From assembly GCF_042678045.1 (NCBI RefSeq), contig NZ_JBHUDI010000003.1, positions 372,001-436,000 on the forward strand: DNA of 64,000 bases, given 5' to 3'. Made by a program: the position numbers and the translations under genes. This DNA comes from Natrinema amylolyticus_A (GTDB lineage: Archaea > Halobacteriota > Halobacteria > Halobacteriales > Natrialbaceae). This document shows positions 7,982-16,578 of the stretch, in pieces (position 1 is the stretch's first letter; every line of letters begins with the position of its first letter). The notes under the pieces were generated by a model that saw nothing but the letters and a program-made list of their open reading frames with translations, had not been told where the DNA came from and ran no database searches.

Positions 7982-9370
7982 ATGAGCTCGCACTCAAAAC
8001 ACACTGGCGAGGGTCATGTCCACGAACACCACGCTGGCGCGGTGGGATACGAGACGCCACAGGCCGCCATTGAGGAGGCGACTCGAGAGTCCGTCGCCTA
8101 TGTGCCGGCCCTCTACGTCGGGACGGGGATCGACGCGCCCGACATGCTGACCGTCGTCGACGTCGACCCCGACTCGTCGACCTACTGTGAGGTCATCGAT
8201 CGGATCGAGATGCCCACGCCGGGCGACGAGTTACACCACTTCGGCTGGAACGCCTGCTCGTCGTCCTGCCACGTCGAGGGTGCAGAGCGACGGTACCTCG
8301 TCGTTCCCGGCAACCGCTCGTCGCGTATCCACATTATCGACACGAAAGACCGGGAAAACCCCGAACTGGTCGAAGTAATCGAACCCGAGGAAGTCTTCGA
8401 ACACGACCTCTCGGCCCCGCACACGGTCCACTGCATCCCCGAGGGAAAGATCATGATCAGTATGCTGGGCAACGCCGACGGCGACCTCCCGGGCGGGTTC
8501 CTCCTCCTCAACGAGGATTTCGAGGTCGAAGGGCGGTGGGATACGCCCGGCGACATCGAAATGAACTACGACTACTGGTACCAGCCCCGCCGGAACGTGA
8601 TGGTCTCGAGCGAGTGGGCCGCACCCTCGACCTACCAGCCGGGATTCGACCTCGAGGACGTTGAAGCCGGGAAGTACGGCCAGAAACTGCACTTCTGGAA
8701 CTGGGAGGATCAGACGGTCGAACAGACGATCGACCTCGGCGAGGAGGGGATGATCCCGCTCGAGGTACGCTTCCTTCACACCCCCGAATCGGACCACGCC
8801 TACGTCGGTGCCGCGCTCTCGTCGAACATGTTCCACCTGTACAGAGACGGCGACGAGTGGCACGCGGACAACGTCATCGACGTGGAGCCCCGCGAACACG
8901 AGGACTGGGACATGCCCGTTCCCGGCCTGATCACGGACCTCCTGGTCTCGATGGACGACCGCTACCTGTTCTTCGCGAACTGGCTCCACGGCGAGGTCCG
9001 CATGTACGACATCTCCGATCCGTCGAACCCACGACTGGCCGACACGATCTCCGTGGGCGGACTCTTCAGTGACCGCCAGGAGGTCCAGGGTCGGGCGATC
9101 AATGCCGGGCCGCAGATGCTCCAGCTCTCGCTCGACGGCGAGCGCCTGTACTTCACGACGTCGCTGTACTCGACGTGGGACGACCAGTTCTTCCCCGAGG
9201 AAGGCGAGCAGGGCTCGGTGATGCTGAAAGCCGACGTGAATCCCCGCAGGGGGACGATGACCCTCGACGAGGAGTTCCTCGTCGACTTCGGGACGCTGCC
9301 GGAGGGGCCGGCACGCGCCCACGAGATCCGCTGGCCCGACGGCGACTGCACGAGCGACGTCTGGATGTAG
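7982..9370 (+). CDS. SBP56 family protein, putative methanethiol oxidase
   Basis: 462 residues, close to the usual size of selenium-binding protein 56 homologues. Bacterial and human members oxidise methanethiol to formaldehyde, H2S and H2O2. The family block is continuous from YVPALYVGTG (near residue 40) through HHFGWNACSSSCHVEG (near 82-97), HTVHCIPEGKIMISMLG and RFLHTPESDHAYVGAALSSN to RAHEIRWPDGDCTSDVWM at the C-terminus. No signal peptide, so cytosolic. The N-terminus carries several His residues (HEHH). The ZIP-like membrane gene follows 135 bases downstream on the same strand. Whether methanethiol is the substrate here is inference from the family. Confidence 0.9.
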   Translation: MSSHSKHTGEGHVHEHHAGAVGYETPQAAIEEATRESVAYVPALYVGTGIDAPDMLTVVDVDPDSSTYCEVIDRIEMPTPGDELHHFGWNACSSSCHVEGAERRYLVVPGNRSSRIHIIDTKDRENPELVEVIEPEEVFEHDLSAPHTVHCIPEGKIMISMLGNADGDLPGGFLLLNEDFEVEGRWDTPGDIEMNYDYWYQPRRNVMVSSEWAAPSTYQPGFDLEDVEAGKYGQKLHFWNWEDQTVEQTIDLGEEGMIPLEVRFLHTPESDHAYVGAALSSNMFHLYRDGDEWHADNVIDVEPREHEDWDMPVPGLITDLLVSMDDRYLFFANWLHGEVRMYDISDPSNPRLADTISVGGLFSDRQEVQGRAINAGPQMLQLSLDGERLYFTTSLYSTWDDQFFPEEGEQGSVMLKADVNPRRGTMTLDEEFLVDFGTLPEGPARAHEIRWPDGDCTSDVWM

Positions 9371-9505
9371 GAACGACGATCGAAGGCACCCCCTCGAGAG
9401 GACGACTGCTCGCGGGGGTAGGAGGCGGTCCGCCGGCGGCGCGTGGGCCGATCGAAACGGTGACGAGACAATGGACGTTCACTCAACGAAAACCGGTGAG
9501 AGACG

Positions 9506-10264
9506 ATGCGGGTGAGCCAGGCGACCGCGACCGTACTCATCACGCTCGCAGTCTGGCCTATAGCCGTCAGCGCACACGGGGATGGCGTAGAGACAGCAGC
9601 GGCAGGAGGTCACGAGCCAGCGATACCGTTCGTGGTCGCGATCGGGTTCTCGGCGCTACTCGGCGTCGCAGTCGGCCTCGGGTCCGTCTCTCACTACAGA
9701 GTCGACCCTGCCGTCACGGACGTCCACGATGCGACGACGCGACGCGAGGTGACGGTCCTGGTGATCGTACTCGGACTCGCAGCGTTGCTGTCGGGGCTCA
9801 CTCAACAGTGGCTCCTGGCGATCGAGGGCGGGCTGCTCGGCGGAGCAGTTGCCTGGATCGCGCGAACACACGGTGTGTCTCCCCACGCCGGCTGTGCGGA
9901 CGCGGCACTCGGCGCGATACTGACCCACCGCGTCGTCGAAGGGGTCCTCGTCGCGGGCATCTACGCGACGAACGCCTCGTTCGGACTGGTCGCGCTCGCC
10001 GTCCTGACGGTACACGCACTCGCCGAGACGGTCGCCGTCGGCGGACTGTATGCGCCGGTCAGCCGCAGTTGGGGCGTCGCGAGCGTCCTCGCGGTCCAGT
10101 TCGGCTTCGTCGCCGGTGCCGTCGGTGGGGGCGTTCTCATCGCAAGCCTCACACCACCGGTCGCCACGCTCCTCCTTGCGGGCGTCGGGGGAGCCCTCCT
10201 TGTGACCGGAACGACCGAGTTCCGCGTGTCGGCGGTGGGGCGACAGCATCGTCTCGAGGCGTGA
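9506..10264 (+). CDS. Polytopic membrane protein with ZIP-like metal transporter motifs
   Basis: 252 residues with about seven to eight hydrophobic segments. An N-terminal segment ending in AVSAHGDG could be a signal anchor. Two helices carry His/Glu pairs in ZIP-like context, THRVVEGVLVAG near residue 150 and VHALAETVAVGG near 180; in ZIP transporters such pairs in TM4 and TM5 form the metal site. The loop HGDGVETAAAGGHEP near residues 24-38 is His-bearing. Metal transport is inferred from these motifs only; it could be a non-transporting relative. It lies downstream of the SBP56 gene, possibly cotranscribed. Confidence 0.6.
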   Translation: MRVSQATATVLITLAVWPIAVSAHGDGVETAAAGGHEPAIPFVVAIGFSALLGVAVGLGSVSHYRVDPAVTDVHDATTRREVTVLVIVLGLAALLSGLTQQWLLAIEGGLLGGAVAWIARTHGVSPHAGCADAALGAILTHRVVEGVLVAGIYATNASFGLVALAVLTVHALAETVAVGGLYAPVSRSWGVASVLAVQFGFVAGAVGGGVLIASLTPPVATLLLAGVGGALLVTGTTEFRVSAVGRQHRLEA

Positions 10265-10284
10265 CGTCGAACGCGTTGCGAGCG

Positions 10285-11358
10285 TCAGTCGAGTGATTCC
10301 CAGGTCGCGGAGGCGGTCACGCGACCGTCCTCGATTTCGACCGAACTCTCGGCGGCCGACGAGCCAAGCGAGTCCTCGAGCGCGCTCGCGTCCCCGTCAC
10401 CGAGGATCGCCGCGAACTTGCCGCTTGCCTGCGACCCAGTGTCGTCGAACGTGAGCGAACTGACGCCGCCGTCAACGCCCTCGAGTTCGCTGTATTCCAT
10501 GTTGAATTCGTCCTGGGTTTCGCTGCCGATGTCGGAGACGTCGTCACCGCTCTCGTCGTCGCTTTCGGAGGGTGACTCGAACGTCTCGCCGTAGCCGCCG
10601 AGCACGAGGTGACCGTGTCCCGCCGTCGAGACGAGCCACTCGAGGTCGTCGCTCTCCGCTGTCGCCCGCTCCGTCTCACCTGCAGCAGCCTCGATCGGGG
10701 TCCGAATCGCGTCGACCGGCTCGGTGATGTCGTCACCACTGGTAAAGACGAGCGCGCTGTCGCTGACGGCGATCGCCTCGCTGCCCTCCTCGTCCACCGG
10801 CGTGTAGACGTCGTAGTCGTCGATTTCGTCGGTCTGCTCGTACTGTTTGGAAAGCGAGAAGCCCTCCGGCTCGGCTGTCAGGATCCCGTCGACTTCCTCG
10901 GTGTCGATCTCCCCAGTCAGGACGATGGCCTCGTTCGTCGAGAGCATCGCGTCGCTTTTGGAGGACAGATCTTCGCTTTCGTCAGTCTCAGTTCCCGACT
11001 GGCTGTAGTTGACCATCCCCGAGAGCCCGTACGCGCTGAGGCCGAACCCGACGACGAAGGCCGCTGCCATCATGCCGGTCAGCGGAAGCCCGAGCATCGG
11101 GTCCGACTGTGAGTCAGTGGTGGCGTTGGTGGTACTTTGGTTTCCGGACTCGAGGTTCGAGAGGTGGTTCCAGTCGACGTAAATGTAACTGAGCGAGCCG
11201 TTACTGTCGGTGGTGAGCCAGCGGTGGTAGCCGGGTAAGTCGATGCCATTGCCGTTTCCATTCCCGTTCCCTGCTTCGTTTGATCCGAGACAGCCGGCGA
11301 CACCGGTCGCCATCGATGCGCCCGCAGCTTTCAGAACGTTCCGACGGTTGAGATTCAT
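10285..11358 (-). CDS. Tat-type lipoprotein, uncharacterised, with internal membrane segment
   Basis: 357 residues from ATG at 11358. A longer frame reaching 11526 runs into the adjacent insertion element and is not credible as coding. MNLNRRNVLKAAGAS is a twin-arginine signal, and TGVAGC gives a lipobox with Cys23. A second hydrophobic stretch lies near residues 92-117 (GMMAAAFVVGFGLSAYGLSG). The rest is acidic and Ser/Asp-rich, with an ordered-looking domain (DAMLSTNEAIVLTGEID, HGHLVLGGYG) but no motif I recognise. The product should sit on the outer face of the membrane. The insertion element now occupies its upstream region within about 20 bases of the start. Confidence 0.75.
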   Translation of the reverse strand: MNLNRRNVLKAAGASMATGVAGCLGSNEAGNGNGNGNGIDLPGYHRWLTTDSNGSLSYIYVDWNHLSNLESGNQSTTNATTDSQSDPMLGLPLTGMMAAAFVVGFGLSAYGLSGMVNYSQSGTETDESEDLSSKSDAMLSTNEAIVLTGEIDTEEVDGILTAEPEGFSLSKQYEQTDEIDDYDVYTPVDEEGSEAIAVSDSALVFTSGDDITEPVDAIRTPIEAAAGETERATAESDDLEWLVSTAGHGHLVLGGYGETFESPSESDDESGDDVSDIGSETQDEFNMEYSELEGVDGGVSSLTFDDTGSQASGKFAAILGDGDASALEDSLGSSAAESSVEIEDGRVTASATWESLD

Positions 11359-11376
11359 CAGAGGTCGAGGCGGATA

Positions 11377-11397
11377 CCCCGAGGCTTGACCTCGGGG
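11377..11397. repeat. Left-end hairpin of the TnpB element
   Basis: The 8-base stem CCCCGAGG/CCTCGGGG with loop CTTGA starts 19 bases upstream of the lipoprotein ATG on the other strand. Such subterminal hairpins are recognised by TnpA Y1 transposases in the IS200/IS605 family. Confidence 0.75.
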
Positions 11398-11468
11398 AGG
11401 AAGCCGACACTTGGGAAACAAACCACGCCTTACAGCACGGCTAACTCCCCACACTGCCAAACACCACC

Positions 11469-11478
11469 TATTAAATAG
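11469..11478 (+). promoter_or_regulatory. TATA box of tnpB
   Basis: TATTAAATAG is centred about 26 bases before the tnpB ATG at 11500, the spacing expected for a leaderless haloarchaeal transcript. The AT-rich block could also serve the lipoprotein gene on the opposite strand. Confidence 0.5.
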
Positions 11479-11499
11479 TTCTATAGCTTCTAATGAAGT

Positions 11500-12720
11500 A
11501 TGGCGGAGGTGATCAGGAACATCCAAGTCAAACTCAACATCCCCGAGTCACGACACTCGGATGTTGACCAGACATTCGAGGAGTTCCGCCAAGCCGCCCA
11601 ACACGTCGCAGACTACGGGTGGAGCGACGACCCAGACCACCTCGTCAAAGCCAAGAACAAGCTCCACGAAGCCACGTACACCGAAGTCCGCGAGCAAATC
11701 AACCTCCAATCCAGCCTCGTCCAATCTGCAAGAAACCTCGCCGCCACGGCTCTCGGGAACTGCCACGACTTGCTCGAAGACGACAAGAACACGAGCAAAC
11801 CGGAGTTCCGAGGCACCGTCATCGTGTACAACGGACGCACCATCACGTACAACGACGACCACGTGACACTCGCCACTACAGGCGACCGCGTGACAGCCGA
11901 GTACGTCCTGCCACACGACGACGAGGATACGCCGTTCGAGGGGTACTGGAACGAGGATGACTGGGAGAAAAAAGAGGCCACACTCCACAAGCGTGACGGC
12001 GAATACTACCTCCACGTTGCCGTTGAGAAGGAAGTTGAACCTGTTTCTATCGACGAGCAGACCGGGAACGGAGTGGTTCTCGGCGTAGACCTCAACGTGG
12101 ACGGCTACCTCGCTGTCACCAGCACGGGAGCGTTTCTCGGCAACGCGGACGAACTCAATCACAAGCGCGACGAGTACGAACGCCGCCGTGGAAACCTGCA
12201 ACGGACGGGAACTCGCTCGGCACACCTCACCATCCAATCAATCGGCGACAGGTTTGCCGAGTGGAGCCGTCACCGCTTGCACGACGTGTCGAACGGTATC
12301 GTTCGAGAGGCCGTTGAGAACGACTGTACGCACATCGCGTTCGAGCGGTTGACATACATTTGGACGCGAATCTCGAACGCCTCGAAGTTCCAGCAGTGGG
12401 CGTTCAGAGAAGTCCAACGGCAAGTCACATACAAGGCCGAAGAACACGGCATCGAAGTCGAAACCGTCGCACCGCAGTATACGTCCCAGCGGTGCAGTCA
12501 CGGCGATTGTGGGTTCACCCACGAGGATAACCGCGATGGCGACGAGTTCGAGTGCTTGAAGTGTGGAAAAGAGTTGCACGCAGATTACAACGCTGCGCGG
12601 AACGTGGCGTGGCGTCTCGTCCAGAACTGGCTCAAGTCTGGTTCTGGACGGGCCACCAGTCAACTGGCCCTGAAGTCAGGAACCGTGAACGCGAACGGCG
12701 ATTTCACCGCCTCCGCCTAA
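11500..12720 (+). CDS. tnpB: TnpB RNA-guided nuclease of IS200/IS605 (IS1341-type) element
   Basis: 406 residues, a normal full length. The RuvC-like catalytic acids are all present: Asp in GVDLNVDG near 197, Glu in IAFERL near 282 and Asp in HADYNAARN near 362. A zinc ribbon (QRCSHGDCGF, then CLKCGK) lies between the second and third. TnpB proteins are guided by an RNA copied from the 3' end of the gene and the element's right end, and cut DNA next to a short motif. The gene looks intact, so nuclease activity is plausible. The 3' end and right-end hairpin would form the guide RNA scaffold. Confidence 0.92.
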   Translation: MAEVIRNIQVKLNIPESRHSDVDQTFEEFRQAAQHVADYGWSDDPDHLVKAKNKLHEATYTEVREQINLQSSLVQSARNLAATALGNCHDLLEDDKNTSKPEFRGTVIVYNGRTITYNDDHVTLATTGDRVTAEYVLPHDDEDTPFEGYWNEDDWEKKEATLHKRDGEYYLHVAVEKEVEPVSIDEQTGNGVVLGVDLNVDGYLAVTSTGAFLGNADELNHKRDEYERRRGNLQRTGTRSAHLTIQSIGDRFAEWSRHRLHDVSNGIVREAVENDCTHIAFERLTYIWTRISNASKFQQWAFREVQRQVTYKAEEHGIEVETVAPQYTSQRCSHGDCGFTHEDNRDGDEFECLKCGKELHADYNAARNVAWRLVQNWLKSGSGRATSQLALKSGTVNANGDFTASA

Positions 12721-12790
12721 GTGCGGCAGAGCGGGAGTTCACTAACAAGCCTCGGGGCTTGACCCCGAGGCAGTTGACGATAGCGAACGA
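12620..12790 (+). ncRNA. Predicted TnpB guide RNA (omega/reRNA) overlapping the tnpB 3' end
   Basis: Inferred from family knowledge: TnpB elements express an RNA from the tnpB 3' end through the right end into flanking DNA, and sense-overlapping RNAs are documented for haloarchaeal IS1341-type genes. The hairpin at 12749-12771 would be the last scaffold stem, with the guide about the next 16-20 bases after 12771. The 5' limit is a guess. Confidence 0.4.
12749..12771. repeat. Right-end hairpin of the TnpB element
   Basis: Perfect 9-base stem GCCTCGGGG/CCCCGAGGC with loop CTTGA, 28 bases after the tnpB stop. It marks the right end of the element. Confidence 0.8.
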
Positions 12791-12957
12791 TACGTATACC
12801 TCCTGAAGAACGTTTCTGATCGACGCCGTGTTATCGGGGTATGACGAATGTTTCGCGATGATATCGAGAGACAAGACGAAATTGGGTGGTGTGAAACCGC
12901 CACACACGGCGATGTGCGACCGAACGGTACAAACCCCCGAATCAACTGGACCTTGAC

Positions 12958-13866
12958 ATGGAAGTCGTCGGTCGGCTGCTGGCGCTGCTCGCGGTGTTAC
13001 TGGTCGGTGCTGGACTGCGGACGACCGGCATCCTTGATCGCCGTCGGACCGAACTGCTGAACGCCTTCGCATACTACGTCGCGTTGCCGGCGCTGATCTT
13101 CGTCTCTACCTACAATCGAGCCATTGGTGAACTCCTCTCGCCAGCACTGCTGGGTGGTCTTCTCTTCGTGCTGTTCGCGACCGTGGGACTCGCCGCGCTC
13201 GTCCACCGCAACCGCGACTCGAGTGCACGCCGCAGCGTCGCGATCGTCCAGTCGTACCACTCGAATCTGGGCTATCTCGGCTTACCGCTGGTCGCGGCGA
13301 CGTTCGACGCGTCGGTGACGGCGATCGCAAGCGTCGTATTGGGCGTCGTGACGCTGACGCAGATGCCGCTGACGATCCTCGTTCTCTCGACGCTGAACGG
13401 GGCCGATGTCTCGCTCGCGCGGGAGCTCCGCGGGCTCGCGACCAACCCCGTGCTTGCGACGCTGGTCGGCGGACTCGCCGTCGGCTCGCTCGGAATCTCG
13501 GTTCCGTCGACCGCTGCGAGCGGGCTCGATGCGGTCGGTTCGCTGGCGTTGCCCGTCGCGTTGCTCTGTGTGGGTGCATCCCTGCAGGTCGATCCCGGCG
13601 ACATCGATCTCGGAGCGACAGCCGCCGTCGTCACGCTCAAAATCGGGCTGATGCCGGTGCTCGCGTGGGTCGTCTTCTCGACGCTGGCCGTCGACGCGGC
13701 GACGTTCACTGCCACCGTGGTGATGTTCGGGACGCCGACGGCCGTCTCGACGTTCGTCTTCGCGAACGAACTCGGCGGCGACCGGGAGTTCGCATCGCTG
13801 AACGTGTTCCTCACGACGCTACTCTCGATCGCGACGCTGTTCGTGCTCATCACGCTAGTCGGCTGA
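12958..13866 (+). CDS. AEC family (auxin efflux carrier-like) transporter
   Basis: 302 residues with about ten hydrophobic segments and almost no soluble domain. Family features include the N-terminal VGAGLRTTGILDRRRTELLNAFAYYVALPALIF and the mid-protein QSYHSNLGYLGLPLV, which matches the conserved Asn-Gly-Pro region of AEC permeases. LALPVALLCVGASLQ and GTPTAVSTFVFANELGGD fit the second repeat. The substrate is unknown; characterised members export organic anions such as malate or auxin. It is downstream of the TnpB element and has no operon partner. Confidence 0.85.
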   Translation: MEVVGRLLALLAVLLVGAGLRTTGILDRRRTELLNAFAYYVALPALIFVSTYNRAIGELLSPALLGGLLFVLFATVGLAALVHRNRDSSARRSVAIVQSYHSNLGYLGLPLVAATFDASVTAIASVVLGVVTLTQMPLTILVLSTLNGADVSLARELRGLATNPVLATLVGGLAVGSLGISVPSTAASGLDAVGSLALPVALLCVGASLQVDPGDIDLGATAAVVTLKIGLMPVLAWVVFSTLAVDAATFTATVVMFGTPTAVSTFVFANELGGDREFASLNVFLTTLLSIATLFVLITLVG

Positions 13867-13928
13867 GCGAACGAGCTGTCTCGAGCAACGCGACCTCGAA
13901 CGGTGGATCGCTGCGCAGCAGCGTCGTA

Positions 13929-14675
13929 CTACCGCGAGAAGAAGTTCTTGATCCTACCGAGCAATCCAGGCGCGTCGTTGCTCTCATCGCCATCGTCGCT
14001 CGCGTCAGACGCTCCGTCGCGGTCGACCGAGCCGGCCAGTGGGCCGGCATCGTCGGGCACGTCAGCATCGCCATCGGTGCCGCCAGCACCCGCCTCCGAC
14101 GTCTCGAGGTCGTCCAGCGAGAGGTCGACATCGTCGATCTCGGGGGTCGACTCGCGGCCCTCGCCGGCCTCGGCGGCCCGGACGTCCGCGCCGGTGACGG
14201 CTCCCTCCTCGATGCGGGCGGCCAGGTCCTCGAGCGAAGCGTCGTCGGGAAGCGACGAGGCGGCGGCATCGACCGTCGTCGCGTCGTTCGCGGTCGTGTC
14301 CGGCTCGGATGGAGCGTCGGTGTCGTCAGTGTCGTTGGTCGCGTCTGCGTCCGACTCGCTGTCAGCAGCTGTTCGGTCGGCCGTCGCAGTCTCGGTGACC
14401 GATCCGGCATCTGGCTGACTCGCGTCGTCAGTCGTCTCGGCGGCTGCCGGAACGTCGTCCTCGTCGAAGGTGGCCGTGACGGCGTCAGACTCGTCCGTCG
14501 TGACGGTCGTGTCGCTCGAGTCCGCTGACTTGGATTTCGTCTCGTCGAGCGACGCGAGAATGTCGTCGACGCTCTCCTCGGAGACGACACGCTGGGGGCC
14601 ACCACTCGGCTTGAGGCTGTCTCCCGACTCGGCATCGTCGGCCCCGTCCGGATCGGCTGCACGCTCGTCGCTCAT
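13929..14675 (-). CDS. Acidic, low-complexity protein with C-terminal amphipathic helix, uncharacterised
   Basis: 248 residues from ATG at 14675 (MSDERAADP); a longer frame upstream runs through the neighbouring gene and is discarded. Composition is dominated by Asp, Ser, Ala, Thr and Glu, so much of it is likely disordered. Two islands look ordered: RVVSEESVDDILASLDETK near residues 28-46 and SLEDLAARIEEGAVTGADVRAAE near 155-180. The end, APGLLGRIKNFFSR, is basic and amphipathic and could attach to the membrane. It follows the YihY-family gene by 86 bases on the same strand. Function unknown. Confidence 0.7.
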   Translation of the reverse strand: MSDERAADPDGADDAESGDSLKPSGGPQRVVSEESVDDILASLDETKSKSADSSDTTVTTDESDAVTATFDEDDVPAAAETTDDASQPDAGSVTETATADRTAADSESDADATNDTDDTDAPSEPDTTANDATTVDAAASSLPDDASLEDLAARIEEGAVTGADVRAAEAGEGRESTPEIDDVDLSLDDLETSEAGAGGTDGDADVPDDAGPLAGSVDRDGASDASDDGDESNDAPGLLGRIKNFFSR

Positions 14676-14761
14676 GATGGCAGTCTGGCGCTGCCGAGGA
14701 CATAACTGTTCCCCTGTTACGACAGTCCGGATTCCGAGACGGACCGCGGCTCGAGCGGGAG

Positions 14762-15544
14762 CTACTCCGCGAGCGGGGGGTGTGCCCGGACGACGTTGAG
14801 GACGGCACCGACGAGGATGATGATCCCGGCGAAGTAGAGCCAGGTGACGAACAGGAGAACGACGCCAACGGCACCGTAGGCCTCGTACTGGGCCGCGTTC
14901 GCGGCGTAGAGCTGAAACCCGAACTGCAGGATCGTCCAGCCGACGGCGGCGAAAACGGCGCCGGGCAGGATCTCGCGGATGTCGACCGGAATCGGCGGCA
15001 GGACGTAGTAGATCGGCAGGAAGACGAAGACGAGCCCGACCAGCAACGTGAGCCAGCTCAGAGCACCGACGAACGGAACCGTATCGGAAACGATTCGGAG
15101 CAACGTCCCGATCCCGATCATCAACACGAGCGCGCCTGCGCCGGCGACGATGACCGTGAGTCCGTCCTTGATCTGGTCGACCATCGAGTCCTCGGCTACC
15201 TCGTCGTAGACCTTGTCGAACGCCAGACTCAGCCCGCGAAAGACCTTGAGTGCACCCCACGTGGCGACGACGAGTGCGACGATCGTCGCCTCGGTGCGCC
15301 CGGATTCGGTAGTCAGGGCGTCGGTCACGAGTTCCTCGCCCGCTGCCGGGAGGAAGTCGCCGGCGGCGGTGATCAACCGCTCGGCTGCCTGCTCACCGCC
15401 GAGCAGCGATCCGACGACGAGCGCGAGCAAAATCAGCGGGATGAGCGACACGAACGCGTAATATGCGAAGCCGGCCGCGAGAAATGTCAGATCGCGGTCG
15501 CTCGCCGTCCGATAGATCGCGGTGAGCGTCTCGGGAACCTCCAT
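14762..15544 (-). CDS. YihY/BrkB family membrane protein
   Basis: 260 residues, six or so transmembrane helices. The family signatures are the N-terminal LTFLAAGFAYYAFVSLIPL and the mid-protein LVVATWGALKVFRGLSLAFDKVYDE, then VLPPIPVDIREILPGAVFAAVGW and AYGAVGVVLLFVTWLYFAGIIILVGA. The family was once annotated as ribonuclease BN; that role is not supported, and function remains unknown. It is probably first of a two-gene unit with the acidic protein downstream. Confidence 0.9.
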   Translation of the reverse strand: MEVPETLTAIYRTASDRDLTFLAAGFAYYAFVSLIPLILLALVVGSLLGGEQAAERLITAAGDFLPAAGEELVTDALTTESGRTEATIVALVVATWGALKVFRGLSLAFDKVYDEVAEDSMVDQIKDGLTVIVAGAGALVLMIGIGTLLRIVSDTVPFVGALSWLTLLVGLVFVFLPIYYVLPPIPVDIREILPGAVFAAVGWTILQFGFQLYAANAAQYEAYGAVGVVLLFVTWLYFAGIIILVGAVLNVVRAHPPLAE

Positions 15545-15673
15545 AGGGAACGTACGACGGTGTGGACCATGAACCTGTAAGTCGTTCGCACTCTCTGTAC
15601 TACAGTTAGTACCGGGGTTTTCGCTGCGATCGTCAGCGATCGTGATTGTCGAGTCGGAGAACGGACCCCACGA

Positions 15674-16417
15674 TCACCACTCCTGGCAGAAGTTCTGCCC
15701 CGCGTAGACCGCCCCGTCGTCGGTGATGTAGACGCCGACGCCGGCCCGGTCCCAGCTGGGTGTGCGACCCTCCTCGAGGATGGCCTGCCGGTGGGACGTG
15801 GAGTTCATCCACTGGTTGACCAGCCCGGTCGCGAGTCCTTCGGCAGTTTGGTGACGAACGATGCCGTCACCGCTGGCGCTGCTGACGCGGCGGTCGAGCC
15901 ACGTCTGGGCGATGTTCTCGCCGTATCCGCGGCAGTAGTCGCCGACGTCCTGGAACCGATCGGCGGGCGCTTCGTCGTCCGGGTTTCGGTGGGCGAAGTA
16001 GTCACGGCGAGCCATATCGGCACTGTGTGCGCGTGCGACGGACGCGACTGTCCCGTCCCACTCGAGGGGCTCGAGGCCATGAGCAGCTCGTCGGTCGTTG
16101 ATCTCGGCGTGGACGAAGTCCTCGACGGTCGTCGAGCGAACGACCTCCACATCGCTCTCGTAACTCGAGGCGTTTGGGTCGTCGGGATCGACGACGGCGG
16201 GATTTCGCTCGCCGGCCGGAGGTGGCTCGGGGCTGGGCGAGGGCTGGTCTTCGAACCCGAGGCCGTCGATGAGCTGAGGTGCAAAGAGGGCGGTTCCGAG
16301 CGCGAGCGAACAGACGAGGACGACGGCGACGAGAAGATTTACGAGTCCCCGCACCAGTGCGCGGTCGGTACCGCCGTCCGCGTCCGATGCTCCAGTCGCG
16401 GGTCGCCGGCGATCCAT
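15674..16417 (-). CDS. CAP (SCP/PR-1) domain protein, membrane-anchored, exported
   Basis: 247 residues from ATG at 16417 (MDRRRPATGAS); a start at 16507 would add 30 poorly typical residues. One transmembrane segment near 22-46 anchors the protein, followed by a Pro/Asp-rich linker and a CAP domain from about 108 to the end. CAP signatures are ARAHSADMARRDYFAHRNP, GENIAQTW, NQWMNSTSHRQAIL and GVGVYITDDGAVYAGQNFC. The paired Cys in GDYCRGYGEN and QNFC may form a disulfide outside the cell. CAP functions in prokaryotes are unclear. A second, similar CAP gene lies at 19945-21084. Confidence 0.88.
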   Translation of the reverse strand: MDRRRPATGASDADGGTDRALVRGLVNLLVAVVLVCSLALGTALFAPQLIDGLGFEDQPSPSPEPPPAGERNPAVVDPDDPNASSYESDVEVVRSTTVEDFVHAEINDRRAAHGLEPLEWDGTVASVARAHSADMARRDYFAHRNPDDEAPADRFQDVGDYCRGYGENIAQTWLDRRVSSASGDGIVRHQTAEGLATGLVNQWMNSTSHRQAILEEGRTPSWDRAGVGVYITDDGAVYAGQNFCQEW

Positions 16418-16578
16418 CGAATCCACAGTTGGCCCGTGGATACAAGAGAACCGTGACCACTCACAGCGGCTGAGACATCCACAGCGGTTGATAGAACGCC
16501 CGTCCACTCGCTCGAGGAGCCAGTTTCGAGGGGTATACCAGATGATGCTTTAGGCCGAGGCTGCAACCATCGATATCG

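Larger units (their letters stand above)
11360..12771 (+). mobile_element. IS200/IS605-type TnpB-only (IS1341-like) insertion element
   Basis: The element consists of one tnpB gene flanked by terminal hairpins: 11377-11397 at the left and 12749-12771 at the right. The right hairpin GCCTCGGGG/CCCCGAGGC and the left CCCCGAGG/CCTCGGGG share the loop CTTGA. No tnpA transposase is present, so transposition would need TnpA in trans. Exact ends cannot be set by eye because this family makes no target duplication; the left boundary given is approximate. It lies between a lipoprotein gene and an AEC transporter gene. Confidence 0.8.

Noticed and set aside
11359..11526. 56-residue extension of the lipoprotein N-terminus
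   Set aside because: It runs into the insertion element and would put the twin-arginine signal in the interior.
14676..15260. N-terminal extension of the acidic protein to 15260
   Set aside because: The extension lies in the wrong frame of the YihY-family gene and is Arg-rich; the typical MSDE start is at 14675.
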